Part shown: positions 26,322 through 39,500 of the stretch, one piece after another
Layout of the letters: each line of letters starts with the position of its first letter
How positions within the stretch are numbered: the first letter of the stretch is position 1
Source of the DNA: Antilocapra americana
Lineage: Eukaryota; Chordata; Mammalia; Artiodactyla; Antilocapridae
Direction of reading: 5' to 3'
NCBI GenBank assembly: GCA_007570785.1
Contig: ML664199.1
Coordinates: 20,592,597 to 20,656,596 of the forward strand
DNA: 64,000 nucleotides
The notes under the pieces: model-generated
What the model saw: the letters and a program-made list of their open reading frames with translations, nothing else
Told to the model about the DNA's origin: nothing
Databases searched by the model: none
Program-made: the position numbers and the translations under genes

Positions 26322-27624
26322 CTATAAAAAAGCATAAATTAAGGCCATTTTTGTTTCACTGCGACAATTTCATATAAAATATTTTAGAAAAACTGAATAT
26401 ATTAGGAAAATTATTTATATAAATGCAAAGGTATTATATATATTTTGGTTCTACTAGTATAAAGGTATTAAGAGCTGATAAACAGTCAACAAGCTCAAGA
26501 GGTACAAAGTGTAGTGATCTGGGGATGCCAAACCAATCAGTTTTGAGTAATGAATTAAGTCAGTTTCTGGGCAGCTGCTAATGTGATTTGGTTTGAGGGG
26601 CAAACCACACTGAATCTCAGTTTCTTTATCTTTATAATGACAAATTAAAATGGTTGATATTTCATCTCCTTTCAGTCTAAAATTTAACCTCAAACAGCCT
26701 CAGTCACTGTTTAAAGAGGCAATATTTGTTCAAAGAATCAATAAATGAACAAATGAACACATACAGTTATCAATTAAAGTATTTTCCACAACAAAGCATT
26801 TAATTTTAGCGAGAAGACAAATAAAAAGGAACAACGAAATGCCTTCTCATTTATTAAGGAAAAACAAAATATTAGTTTTAGGAAAAAATTTTTTCATGGT
26901 TGATAAACAGAAAATTAATCCCACAATAGTTTTATACAAGAAATGATAGCCAAATGACTAACCACAATTCTAAGTTAACAAAGACAAAAGATAGCTTCCT
27001 TAAAATCGATTTTGTTATTAGAGAATTCTATTACACGATTTCTCTAAGATTCAGTCTGGATTCTTAAAAGTCACATGTAACTTTTAAAATGCTTACTTCT
27101 TTTAATTAAAAAGCAAATTTACTAAAAAGAAAACTCATTTTAGGAAAACTCCTTTCATTTGACAAAATAACCTAAGTTATTTCACTTTTTTCAATCTTTT
27201 ATTTTTAACTCTTCTCTGCATAGCAAAAGGGCACAAAAAATTATCACAACAGTATTTGTTACAAACATCAGCCCATTTGAAATCAATGCTTCAAAAAGAA
27301 TTAACATTTAATTATGACAGGCTGGCTAAAAATAAACCAGTCATTGTACACTCTGACTAATGGAAGCTGGCTATGCAGAACTGATATCACCAAGTTAAAT
27401 ACAAGGAAACCACATAAACATATAACTATGCTCTAACTTGGTGTGGGGAAGAAAGGAAGATCTGGCTGAGATTACAGAAGAAGCCCTACTTCAGACAATT
27501 CAAACTATCAGATGATGTTCTTCCGATTATAACTGCTGCAATCACTGGAAAAACAATTTGCATGCAATTTTTACAAGTCATGTGATTATCTCCAAGTAAA
27601 TGCAAGCACGGATCTTAGCTTTCT

Positions 27625-27740
27625 TTGGTTTATGGCTCTGCTAATTAACTCTTGACCTTGGACAAGTCATTAAACTTCTCTGTTTTATATGTAAAAATGA
27701 TAGAACACAACCAAAAGCATTGTAAAATCTCTTCTCCCTC
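27625..27740 (+). repeat. MIR SINE
   Basis: gaccttggacaagtcattaa followed by cttctctgttttatatgtaaaa is a sense MIR core. Confidence 0.6.
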
Positions 27741-28402
27741 TAAAATGTGAATTTTCTGCCAAAAAAAAAAACTATGCAAAACTTAAAACCTCATTGGGTC
27801 AAAAATGGAACATTTAGCTTATCTTGAGTTGCTGCTATTTGTCTATTTGGCTGACAATGAACAATATCAACTCTCTAAACAATCATCAATCAAGGTTAAG
27901 AACTTAATGTTTACTGTATACAGAACAGATAAACCCAGTAAAGCACCTGAACTTTGGAAATCATTAAGTATATATGGCAAATTATGTTAAAAGAGAATTA
28001 TGATCGTACATTCAAACAGGGCTCAGGGTATTAAATGGCACGTATGTACTGATAAAGAGAGACACAAAGAGTTAAACAAAAAAGAGATCCAAAAGGAGTT
28101 AAACAAAAAGCAGGTTAAAATAAATATGATTCCACCTATCTGAGATAACATTCAAATATATATTTAGATACATTTATGCAAGCATACAAATATGTATACA
28201 ATAAATTGGACTGATCTACATATAGCTGGCTTTACTGAGTCAATGTATAAATATTATAGTCACATTCAAGATAAATTCTGTTCATATAATAAATATTACA
28301 TAAATGTATTGAAACTAAAAGGCACAAATTTATACAATTCTGGATGATTTAACATGACTCATGCAGTAGCATCCATAGATACTCATTTTTGGAGTTGTCT
28401 GA

Positions 28403-28507
28403 ATTGTTGTTATCAGTCACTCAGTCATGTCTGACTCTTTACAACCCCATGGACTACAACATCTGTCCTTCAGCATCTCCCAGAGTTTACTCAAACTCAT
28501 GTCCATT
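28403..28507 (-). mobile_element. BovB 3'-end stub
   Basis: Antisense words tgttgttatcagtcactcag and ctcaaactcatgtccattga correspond to the last ~105 bases of BovB. It is strongly 5'-truncated. Confidence 0.8.
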
Positions 28508-31013
28508 GAGTAATACTAACTATAATATATATAACTAACAATACTGTAAAATGACTGTCAAATTCATTATTTTCCAAGCCACTAGACATTGGCAAAGTTT
28601 TACTTTGGAAATCTAGTTGACAATAATAACTAAAGCTTCACATAAAAAAAGAAACTGAAAAATAGGTACAGTAATTAATATAGGTTTTCAATTCTCACTT
28701 GAAACAATTCAATCAAATCAATAACTGTAAGAGAATATAATTATATAATATTGAGTATATACTTTCATAACAAACAATATTTATTAGACTCTATAGCCTA
28801 AGTTCCTAAGGAAAAATTTAACCCAACTCAATTCATGATTGGACTCCTTGGCAGAATAATACATACAAATTGCAGCAGACTATAAAAATAGTCATCAGAG
28901 TGCCCAGTCTCAGAAACATCTATGATTTGTTTTTCAAGTAGTTCTGATCTTCACCAAAGCTAAGGAAGCTCTGGGCTACCTCTTTTTTAAAGAAAAGACA
29001 AAAATTTTATCTTATGGTTTAGGATGAACTGTAAATACTGCATGAAAATACACTTATAAAAATGCCAAAATTCAACTGATTTCCTTATGGTATTTCTTTA
29101 CGATTATATGTTTACTTTTAATAGAGGAAGTCTAGACAGAATTCATATTATTTTCTTTGTGGGTTTTTGGAGACAGTGAGGCAGAGGGGCAGAACTGGTA
29201 GAGTTGTATTCAAGAATAAAAACAAACACATTACTAGATATTAAAAAGTTTCAGAAAAAAGAAACAGAGGTTTGTATATTTACAAAAATAATCATGTTGC
29301 AAGGTTTGTAAAAAAAAAAAAAAAGCCTGACCCTATCAAATTCAGTTTGGATTAAGATTTTGAATTTTATTAAGGACCCTTTAACATGTAAGTTTTAGCT
29401 TTCACTGTTTTTAACTGACAATCCCAAATATTCTTAAGAAAGAAATTACCACACCTGAAAGACAACTTTGGTCTCTATGAAAATTGAACTAAATGGACAA
29501 TTTAAGACTAATAAGTCACACCAACATAAGATTCATTTAGTTTCTGCCTTTTTTTTTTAATGAAGAATTTTTTTCTTCCTAATTTCTTAAAAACTCAAAG
29601 CTTTCTCTTCTTTCTTGCCAGGGCATCCATAATAGTGCTTTTATAGCTATTGGCGCTGCAAAAATTTACGCCTGAAAATATTCTCCAGAGAAATATTAAA
29701 AGTATCACCTTTATCTACTTTGAAAAATTTTAAGAAAAAGCAGAGAGGATGGGCCATTCTAGTGGCTATACATCCTCCGTCTGCATACTATCAAAAATAT
29801 CATTAATTAGAATTAATAGTAAAATCTTATAGATGTAGTTACAGGCAATGTAGATTTAAATCATTATCTCTGTTAGTAGAAAAGATGACAAGAAATGAGG
29901 CTATCAGAAAAAACAGAATCAGGATAGGATGTATTTTAAATTCTTCATTTTGGTCTTCACAGCAGCAACTTTTATCAATGTACAAAATATAAACAAATAA
30001 AGCTCTGAAGAAACTGACAGAACCTTGCCACTGGCAATATGCGACCTTTAGAAGGATAAAGGCAGATTTCTCCTTTAAAAAAATTTTTTTTAATTAAAAA
30101 GGAAAATAAGTGTTTTCACTTTCGTTTAATAAAAATATCCATGTAACTTATTTTACAATTAATATGTATATTCCACTAATATTTTCTCAAAACTTATCAC
30201 ATATGAATCTTAAAACTATAAACATTTGGTTTGTAAGAAAAAGAATGAGTCATTTCTCAATTTGCCTGATATAGAGGCACTATATGATATCAACTTTTCT
30301 GTGTCACCCCAGCATAGCTTTCTATATTAATTCTCTCATGAAAAGCTTAAATGCCAGACACATTTTTAAAAAGGACAAACACAATTGATCTTTTCATCAC
30401 CATAATCTTCTGAAATAAAGTTGATTGATGACTTGTAAGAACAATTAAAAAAAGGTAGATAACCTGGTTTTCTCAAATTCTAATGTTTTCCCAGTGATAC
30501 TAAGTATATGATTAATATTCTGAACTCACTTGTTCTACTTATTTTTCAAAATTCACAATGTATAATTAGAAAATGACGAAACAGCTATGCATTACGCCAA
30601 TAAAATTAGTAGTTATAGATCACTAGCCTGTAAGGGCTCTATAAATAGAGGTATATAACCTCTGCAAAATTTTTAAAACCAGAAGTAAAAAAGTTTCAGC
30701 CAAGAAAATAAAAAGTATACATACGTATGGGTCTGTGTTTGGGGTGTGGTGGGAAGTCAGAAATAAGAACAAAGGTAATTCATAAAAAAAATAAAAGTTG
30801 AAGACAAAAGACTTCTTCAGTAGAACTTGGAATGGCAAAAACTTCCAACTCTTTTCTCCATAGGATGTTACAAACATAACATTATGGTACGTTGAAGCTG
30901 CCAAGCCTTATTTGATCAAACCTGAACTAAAATAGTGACATGAAATTATATCTAGGCTTTGGGAAACTTAATAAATAAATCAGAGGCATTCCAAAATAAT
31001 TTCTTTAGGGGTC

Positions 31014-31050
31014 ATATATATATATATGTTAAATATATATATATATATTT
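31014..31050. repeat. TA microsatellite, about 95 bp from exon 6
   Basis: TA repeats broken by gttaaa lie on the donor side of the exon at 31146-31242, inside intron 6. Confidence 0.9.
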
Positions 31051-31145
31051 AGAAGCAACTAGCACTTGTTTACATTGAAAACAGTTTCAGAATTCACTTC
31101 ACAAGGTATTTCCTGGTCAGAGTAACAGTCTAATGAAACACATAC

Positions 31146-31242
31146 CTTCGCCTTCAACTTGACAGTGATTAGATGCTCTCTACCAGAAACATCTTCTGCT
31201 TTTAACTTGATAGTACTAAAGCAAGGATCCACATACACAAGC
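31146..31242 (-). CDS. FANCL: FANCL internal coding exon (probable exon 6)
   Basis: This 97-bp minus-strand exon starts with G (finishing the lysine codon of the previous exon), then encodes LVYVDPCFSTIKLKAEDVSG and continues REHLITVKLKAK. It ends in phase 0 at an AAG codon followed by the donor gtatgtgt. The acceptor is ctccctag. The product is the start of the UBC-RWD (DRWD) domain, about residues 125-157, which binds the FANCD2/FANCI substrates. The 97-bp length matches the recalled human exon c.375-471. No stop or frameshift is present. The adjacent intron 5 is 23 kb and rich in mobile elements, but both splice sites are clean. Confidence 0.93.
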
Positions 31243-31379
31243 CTAGGGAGTTAGAAGGGAATAAAAAAAGATCACAATGGGGAGGGTGAGCCTGAGGGGA
31301 GGAAGAGGTTGGAGGATGGTAGGAATTGAAAATATTTGCTATATTCCTATTAATCCATTGCAAAAATTAATCAGAGGGA

Positions 31380-31860
31380 TTTCTGCATGCCACCCCATTA
31401 TGCTGCTATAGATTTACTGCCACTAATACACCAGCCCAGCGCCTAATGCAGCCATAGATCTCTGGATTATTTACAACGTGCGTCAAGGCTCATGCTGTGG
31501 TCAGTGAGCACTATGCCTCGGTTTTCCATCACCGGAACCTTTGGCACACACAGCATGTTCCTGTCAGACTCTACTTATGTACACATTAAACTTCCTGTCA
31601 AACTCTTTGATCCATTTCTGTAGTTTTATACAGTATGAGACTTCTATGCTTCCTTATTTGTTTTTCTCCTCGATGAACTTCTCCTTTATTATCAATAATG
31701 TTACTGTACAAACACCTGGCTAATATTAGTTCATATACTCAAATTGATCCTCCAAGGAAAGTGCTGTATAAGCACAGGTACCGCCTGGTCTCCCAACAAT
31801 AAATTTTCTTGTTGTGCAATATATAGCTTCTGACATTTAACCTGGGCATGTATTCAAGAT
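31380..31860. other. Unassigned GC-richer, non-repeat patch near exon 6
   Basis: The segment carries several CpGs (for example cagcccagcgcctaatgcag, caacgtgcgtcaagg, catcaccggaacc) in an otherwise CpG-poor intron. I recognise no repeat family in it. It lies 140 bp upstream of the acceptor of the exon at 31146-31242. It may be a conserved noncoding or regulatory element; nothing in the sequence proves this. Confidence 0.3.
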
Positions 31861-32615
31861 GACTAATATTTTAAACATATAGCACAAGCACAATTTTTTT
31901 GGCTTTAAGTTGCTCTAAATGCATGAATTTTCTAAAATGGAGACCGATACCCTTTGAAATATATCATTCTGTAAAAATACAGTCCCTTGAGTAGCATAAG
32001 CTACTGCCAAAAAGGATCAAATTTAGCAGTATATTTACTGGTGAACTAGGCATGTGGATTTTTTTTTTTTGACATTTTTACAATACCATTCTCTTGTAAA
32101 GATAAAAAGTAGCCTAAGAGTACTGCACAACTTATCACCCAGACTGATGGCAAAACCTATTAGAGTTCAACACTAACATTACCCTCCTAACCCAAGAATC
32201 ATTTTTTTTTAAACACACTGTGCTGTTAAGTCACTGGCCAGATATAATAGTAAAATAGAATTTACCAATTTCAAGAAATTCTGGGCAATAAAGCTGTGGA
32301 AATCTCTCTGTAATGGAAAGATCTCAAACTAAAACTACAAATCTTGAATAACAGAATAAAAAGTAAAACAGAATAATCTTTATCAACAGAAAAAAATTTA
32401 TCATAATCTATGAAAACTCTAGGTCTTAGAAAACAAATAAAGCTAAAATTATTCTAGAAATGTCTATTTACATAAAAGTATCAATGAATTTATATTATCA
32501 TTATTTTCTTTCAGCGTTATCTGTAAACATCACAAATTCCCTCCTCTCCAAAACTTAGAACATAGGACTTTATCCCATGTTTTATCAACGACCATAAGTG
32601 TTAGATACACAGGCA

Positions 32616-32710
32616 TCTGACTCTTTAAAGACATCAAGACTCCAGACTCAAGATGTTGAGAAGAACGTATGTATTTATATCTTCTCTACTCATATACAAA
32701 AAATGGAATT
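32616..32710 (+). repeat. Unassigned 95-bp dispersed repeat, copy 1
   Basis: The segment from gactctttaaagacatcaag through ttgagaagaacgtatg to aaaaaatggaatt recurs at 34333-34429 at roughly 87 percent identity by eye, with one 2-bp indel. I do not recognise the family. Confidence 0.7.
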
Positions 32711-34332
32711 GCAAAGAGACATACATAAACCCACAGTTACCAAAAGCACAAACCAAAGCAAATTTTCAACAAACTTTATAAAAATATGAAGTGGTCAGAA
32801 GTGCACTGACTGACAAAGCAGATCAGAAGACAGAAAAATAAGACTCTAGAAGAGAGTTAGCTGGCCAAAAAACAAAGTCTACAGAATAGAGGGTAGTGGG
32901 AAGAAATTAAGGAAATTTTTTAAAAATATAAGAAACCAAAATGGGAAGAGGAAATTTTAAACTAAATTATAAACAATAAAGCTACGTTAAAAATGGTAAT
33001 TGCTCTACCATTAGCTTTTCAGTGAAAAATGTAGTCATAAAAAATTAACCAGCTTACTAATTACAATTTTTAGAATTCAGCAATAGACAAAGCTAGCAGA
33101 CTTAATTATAGTTACAGAAATGAATGTAAATATATTTGATCATTGCAATTTAAAAGAGAGACAACAAAAATTGAGAAGTAGAAAGGGGAAAGATATGAGG
33201 AGGAAAGATTAGAAACATTAAATTTTGTAATTGCTAATTTGAGAGTAAGAGATACCATCTTTATTTAACTATGTAGACATGTAAGAAGTTTAAGAAACAG
33301 TAAAGCTAATAATAGAAGAATAAAAGAATAGTGATGAAGGAAGAGAGAAGGTAGTATATGAACTAAGTTCATTTTTATTATAGTAACTAATCAGTATATA
33401 ATTTTAATAAATCAAGCAATGCTGAATATAGGCATTTTTTTAAAAAAATACAGAAGTTACTTATAAACATGAACATTTCAGAGTGTTTGTCTCAAAGAAT
33501 AAGACCCGGGATGGGAAGTGGTATGGAAAAAGCCTGTTGCTTTTCATTATAAACCCTAAATAGTTTAGAAGCATGATGAATATACACACATAGAGAAAGC
33601 AAGAAGGAACATGGAGATAGAAGAAAAAACTAGATTACCAACTAGTACTTTTCATACTCCTCACTGCTGCTTGGCATCAACATGTTCAAAATTACAGAAC
33701 ATCTATTAAATAAAACAGAAATAAACTAAAGTTCTAGTCTTTTGTTTGCAATCACAGGAACAAAAGATTATCTTGCCACAAAGTTTAAGATGTACAAATA
33801 CTACATTAGAGAAAAACAGGTTCATGCTCAAAGCACTGCCCTGAATCAAAAGGATTATAAGGTTAATTCAGTTGAACTGTAAAACATAATTCAAACTTTA
33901 AAAAATAATAATTTCAGGTTAATCTCAGCATGGTCATCTAAAATAAAACTTTACCCACATTGATTCTACTTTGAAGAAGATGGACAAAACTAAATGTGAT
34001 CATCATATTAAGGACATGTAACCTAGATTGGCAAGTGTCCTCTAGTTTTTATTCTCTCAGCTTCTTTCGTTTGGTAATAGGATCCCTGCCTCCCTAGCAC
34101 TCCCAGCTAAACCAAGTTTTGGCTGGGTACACTCCACCCAGCTAGTAACCCTTCCAGCTGCCCTTGGGTATCACCATATCATTAAATTCTGGCCAATGTA
34201 CTACAAGCAGAAGTGGTATGTACACCTTTCAGATCATTTATAACCAAATAGAGGCTGAACCTCCCACCACCCCTCCCATTCTCTCTTCCTATAGAGTAGA
34301 ATTTAATATGACCCATCAAAGTCCATGCAGAC

Positions 34333-34429
34333 TTTGACTCTCTGAAGACATCAACACTCCAGATTCAAGATGCTGAGAAGAGTATATGTATTTATATCTT
34401 CTCTCTACTAACACACAAAAAATGGAATT
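34333..34429 (+). repeat. Unassigned 95-bp dispersed repeat, copy 2
   Basis: Second copy, preceded at 34080-34310 by a GC-richer stretch (ccttccagctgcccttgggt; ctggccaatgtactacaagc) that looks like an old mammalian interspersed repeat, not identified. Copy 1 lacks that flank. Confidence 0.7.
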
Positions 34430-35235
34430 TTTTAAGCACAACCTCTTAACACAGCTCTGACCAACAGAACTTTCTGTGATGATGGTATCTGTACTGTCCA
34501 AAGACTAGCCAGTAATCACCTGTAGCTATGGAGGACTTAAAACGTAGCTAATAGGTTCTATTTTACTGTTAAATTGGATAGCTCAATTTAAACAATATGA
34601 AGCAATTTCTACTCATTTAAATAATACATTTGGGGAACTTTATTGGAAAACTCATTTTTTTGAGAAGCTATAAAATCCTATTTAAAATTTATATTTAGAA
34701 GGAGTCTAGGTATCTACTACTTAGCTAGACATATTCTAAAACTGACTAAGAAAAAATAAAAACAAAAATATAAAATCTAAAGAAATAAAAAACTATACTT
34801 TTTGCACTTGAATTTCCATTTATCATTTGCTGCATTTCTTTATAAGTTACTGCTTACAATAAGTAAATGGTACTAAACTTAAACAGTTAAGTTTTTTAAA
34901 TATTTGAAAGGGATACTTAAGCTTTAGAGAGGTTTTTGTTGTTCTGGTTAATAGGTCAATGTTATCAATACAGAAAAACAAAAAGAATGTGTTTTATATC
35001 TCTTGAAATACTTGGTATTTTATTTATCTTGACCAAAAGCTTAAGTTTTATAGTTTTCTTTAAATATCTAGATGCATTTATGTAGTAACAACACCAAAAG
35101 GGAAACTGAAGACTTGCATGTTTTAATAAAGCATCACAGTTTGGTTCCATTTCATTCCAATGTTATAAAAAGTAAGTATTAACTTTTTCAAAGAATCACT
35201 TCCCTAGTTGACATTTTAACTTCCTATCTTTTCTG

Positions 35236-35453
35236 TGTGTGTGTGCTCACTCAGTTGCATCGACTCTTTTGAGATCCCACAGACTGTAGCATGCCAGGCT
35301 CCTCTATGGAATTTTCTAGACAAGGAAAAGCCCACTGGCGTGGGCTGCCATTTCCTTCTCCAAGGAATCTTCCCAACCCAGGGATCAAACCCACATCTCT
35401 TGTGTCTCCTGCACTGGCAGGCAGATTCTTTACCACTGCCCCACCTGGGAAGC
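35236..35453 (-). mobile_element. Bov-tA SINE
   Basis: This is a full-length antisense copy of about 218 bp: gctcactcagttgcatcgac, the Bov-A body, then the head (gggatcaaaccc; ccacctgggaagcc). It is sense with respect to FANCL transcription. Open frames across it are by-products of the SINE. Confidence 0.88.
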
Positions 35454-36294
35454 CACACACCTCTATCCTGCCTTCTGCTGAATAATCCAAGTATCTTATT
35501 AACATATCAACCATTTACTCAAAAATATTCAGTCAGTCCCCATTGCCTGGCATATAAAGAATCAATCCTTAGTTTAATAGTTAAGACCTTTCAGTCTGAC
35601 CCTGATATTAATTGTCTTATACAACCAACCAATCAACTCTGAAGTCCAAAAATGAATTGAACATTTCCATCACCTCTACCTCCTCTCCTCCATTCCCACT
35701 TTTAGGGCTTTCTATATTCCTCGTAAACTTTCCCAATGTTCACCTCCTTTAAGAACCTTCCTAAATTATCTGTAGTGCAAAAACACTTCACCTTTCTCAA
35801 AACTATCACACAGCTCCTTTTCATGGAAGTTCTGCCTTCCAATCAAGTAAGTTTTTAAAATAAGGAATATGTAAGCTTTATTAATATTTACCTATAAATG
35901 GGTCAATGTTCTATGTACCAAATAACATAAACAAGTTATGTCAGACTGGCTCATATTTACTGATTCACAAGTAAGTCTTAAACAGTTGAAGCAACTTCTG
36001 TTTAGATACACTAAACATATAAACATAAACATATTACCAATTTAGAAAGACAACTTTTCAGTATCAAATAATTTACATTCAGTGATTTGGATATACGAAT
36101 GAGGTAAAAGCACTCTATAAAGGTAATTCAGAAAGAAAGTCATACTTTTAACATCTATGTTCTTATGCGTTATGCAGCAAAATTATTCTGATAATTGAAT
36201 CATGACACTAACTATATGCTATAAAACTTATATGCAGTCAGACCTTTTTGGTAAACTATAATCTTAAGAAATTTAAACTTACTTTACAGAAGGA

Positions 36295-36450
36295 ATTATT
36301 TGAGTCACATACTTACATTGCTTTCCAACACTTATTACTAAATATCATTGGTTTCATTTAAAAAATGAAAACTTTGTGGTTCTGAGAAGTTGTTACTTGC
36401 CCAAGATCACCCAGCAGATAAGACAGAATTAAAGTCCTTGTCTAACTACC
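36295..36450 (-). repeat. MIR SINE, partly duplicated by the L1 insertion
   Basis: Antisense core: aagttgttacttgcccaaga, then tcacccagcagataag. The L1 insertion duplicated its right part, so the end appears again after 39894. Confidence 0.6.
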
Positions 36451-36509
36451 GTAATTAATTTAGTCTTAACAAGTATCTCCATTTTTTCCAATGTTATAAA
36501 ATTCTTTTA
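36417..36509 (+). repeat. 93-bp direct repeat, left copy (L1 target duplication)
   Basis: The segment from gataag to attctttta at the T-rich end of the L1 is repeated at 39894-39986 with about three differences (a/c near the start and two c/t). L1 target-site duplications are usually 7-20 bp. Confidence 0.9.
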
Positions 36510-39500
36510 TTTTTATTTTTTTATCTTTTTCTTTCCAGTATTTATTTATTTATTTTATTTATTTCTCCCTTTTATTGTTTTTTGCCATACAATGCCATGA
36601 TATCACCATGGGTTTACATATGCTCCCCCTCCAGAAACCCCTTCCTCCCCTCCGGGAAATCTCGATACACCAGCCCCGAGAATCAATCCTGGGCTGGCGA
36701 TTGATTTCACATATGATAATTAGCATGTTTCAATGCCATCCTCCCATATCATCCCACCCTTGCCTTCTTCCACAGAGTCCACGAGTCTATTCTATACATC
36801 TGCGTTCCTCTTGCTGTCTCGCATGTTGGGTTCTCGTTACTCTTTCTAAATTCCATATATATGTGTTAGTTAATATACTGTATTGTTTTTGCTTCTGGCT
36901 TACTTCACTCTGGATAATGGGCTCCAGTTCGGTCCATCTGAGTAGAATTGATTCAAATGAATTTTTTTTTTAATGCTGAGTAATATTCCATTGTGTATAT
37001 GTACCACAGCTTTCTTATCCATTCGTCAGTTGATGGGCATCTAGGTTGCTTCCATGTCCTGGCTATTGTAAACAATGCAGCGATGAACATTGGGGTACAC
37101 GTGGCTCTTTCAATTCTGGTTTCCTGGGTGTATATGCCCAGCAGTGGGATTGCTGGGTCATATGGCAGGACTATTTGCAGCTTTTTAAGGAACCTCCACA
37201 CTGTTTTCCATAGTGGCTGTACTAGTTTGCATTCCCACCAACAGTGTAGGAGAGTTCCCTTTTCTCCACAGCCTCTCCAGCATTTATTGCTTGTAGACTT
37301 TTGGATTACAGCCATTCTGACTGGTGTAAAGTGATACCTCATTGTGGTTTTGATTTGCATTTCTCTGATAATGAGTGATGTTGAACATCTTTTCATGTGT
37401 TTGTTAGCCATTTTTATGTCTTCTTTAGAGAAATGTCTGTTAAGTTCTTTGGCCCACTTTTTGATTGGGTCGTTTATTTTCCTAGAATGGAGCTGCAGGA
37501 GTTGTTTGTATATTTTTGAGATTAATTGTTTGTCCGTTGCTTCACTGGCTATTATTTTCTCCCATTCTGAAGGCTGTCTTTTCACCTTGCTTATAGTTTC
37601 CTTTGTTGTGCAGAAGCTTTTAATTTTAATTAGGTCCCATTTGTTTATTCGTGCTTTTATTTCCAGTATTCTGGGAGGTGGGTCATGGAGGATCCCGCTT
37701 TGGTTTATGTCAGAGAGTGTTTTGCCTATGTTATCCTCTAGGAGTTTTATAGTTTCTGGTCTTATGCTTAGATCTTTGATCCATTTTGAGTTTATCTTTG
37801 TGTATGGTGTTAGAAAGTGTTCTAGTTTCATTCTTTTACAAGTGGCTGTCCAGTTTTCCCAGCACCACTTGTTAAAGAGGTTGTCTTTTCTCCATTGTAT
37901 ATTCTTGCCTCCTTTGTCAAAGATAAGGTGTCCATAGATGTGTGGATTTACCTCTGGGCTTTCTATTCTGTTCCACTGATCTATATTTCTGTCTTTGTGC
38001 CAGTACCATACAGTCTTAATGACTGTGGATTTGTAGTATAGCCTAAAGTCAGGTAGGTTGATTCCGCCAGTTCCATTCTTCTTTCTCAAGATTGCTTTAG
38101 CTATACGAGGTTTTTTGTATTTCCCTACAAATGGAGAAATTATTTGTTCTAATTCTTTAAAGAAGACCTCTGGTAGCTTGATAGGAATTGCATTGAATCT
38201 ATAGATTGCTTTGGGTAGTATACACATTTTCACTATATTGATTCTTCCAATCCACGAACACAGTACATTTCTCCATCTGTTTGTGTCCTCTTTGATTTCA
38301 TTCATCAGTGTTTTATAGTTTTCTATATACAAGTCTTTTGTTTCTTTAGGTAGATATACTCCTAAGTATTTTATTCTTTTTGTTTCGATGGTGAATGGAA
38401 TTGTTTCCTTAATTTCTCTTTCTGATTTCTCACAGTTAGTGTATAGGAATGCCAGGGATTTCTGTGTGTTGATTTTGTATCCTGAAACTTGGATATATTC
38501 ACTGATTAGTTCTAGTAATTTTCTTGTAGAGTCTTTAGGGTTTTCAATATAGAGGATCATGTCATCTGCAAACAGAGAGAGTTTTACTTCTTCTTTTCCA
38601 ATCTGGATTCCTTTAATTTCTTTATCTGCTCTGATTGCTGTGGCCAAGACTTCCAAAACTATGTGGAAAAGTAGTGGTGAGAGTGGGCACCCTTGTCTTG
38701 TTCCTGATTTCAGGGGGAATGCTTCCAGTTTTTCACCATTGAGGATAATGTTTGCTGTGGGTTTGTCATATATACCTTTTATTATGTTGAGGTATGTTCC
38801 TTCTATTCCTACTTTTTGGAGGGTTTTTATCATAAATGGATGTTGAATTTTGTCAAAGGCTTTCTCTGCATCTGTTGAGATAATCATGTGATTTTTATTT
38901 TTCAATTTGTTAATGTGGTGTATGGGATAAAGCCTACTTGATCATGATGTATGATCTTTTTGATGTGTTGTTGGATTCTATTTGCTAGAATTTTGTTGAG
39001 GATTTTTGCATCTATGTTCATCAGTGATATTGGCCTGTAGTTTTCTTTTTTTGTGGCATCTTTTCCGGGTTTAGGAATTAGGGTGATGGTGGCCTCGTAG
39101 AATGAGTTTGGAAGTTTACCTTCCTCTGCAATTTTCTGGAAGAGTTTGAGTAGAATAGGTGTTAGTTCTTCTCTAAATTTTTGGTAGAATTCCGCTGTGA
39201 AGCCATCTGGTCCTGGGCTTTTGTTTTTTGGAAGATTTCTGATTACGGTTTCAATTTCCGTGCTTGTGATGGGTCTGTTAATATTATCTATCTCTTCCTG
39301 GTTTAGTCTTGGAAAGTTGTACTTTTCTAGGAATTTGTCCATTTCATCCAAGTTGTCCAGTTTATTTGCATATAGTTGCTGATAATAGTCTCTTATGATC
39401 CTTTGTATTTCTGTGTTTTATGTTGTGATCTCTCCGTTTTCATTTCTAATTCTGTTGATTTGGTTCTTCTCCCTTTGTTTCTTGATGAGTCTGGCTAATG

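Larger units (their letters stand above)
26322..31145 (-). other. FANCL: FANCL intron 6 (4.8 kb)
   Basis: This AT-rich intron lies between two confident exons. I recognise a MIR-like segment (27625-27740), a BovB 3'-end stub (28403-28507) and a TA microsatellite (31014-31050). The rest shows no coding or RNA gene signal. Short open frames, such as the one at 30623-30904, have no recognisable product. Confidence 0.75.

Noticed and set aside
30623..30904. Minus-strand 93-codon open frame close to exon 6
   Set aside because: The composition is low-complexity and hydrophobic (F, L, Y rich), as expected of AT-rich noncoding DNA. It does not join FANCL in a known way.
35216..35642. Overlapping open frames on both strands
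   Set aside because: They lie across a Bov-tA SINE and its flank. The same peptide words occur at other Bov-tA copies.
36993..37937. Two long plus-strand open frames (113 and 197 codons) opposite the L1
   Set aside because: They are antisense shadows of the L1 ORF2 coding strand. The same frames recur opposite the other L1 copies (7845-8423 minus, 53507-53896 plus).
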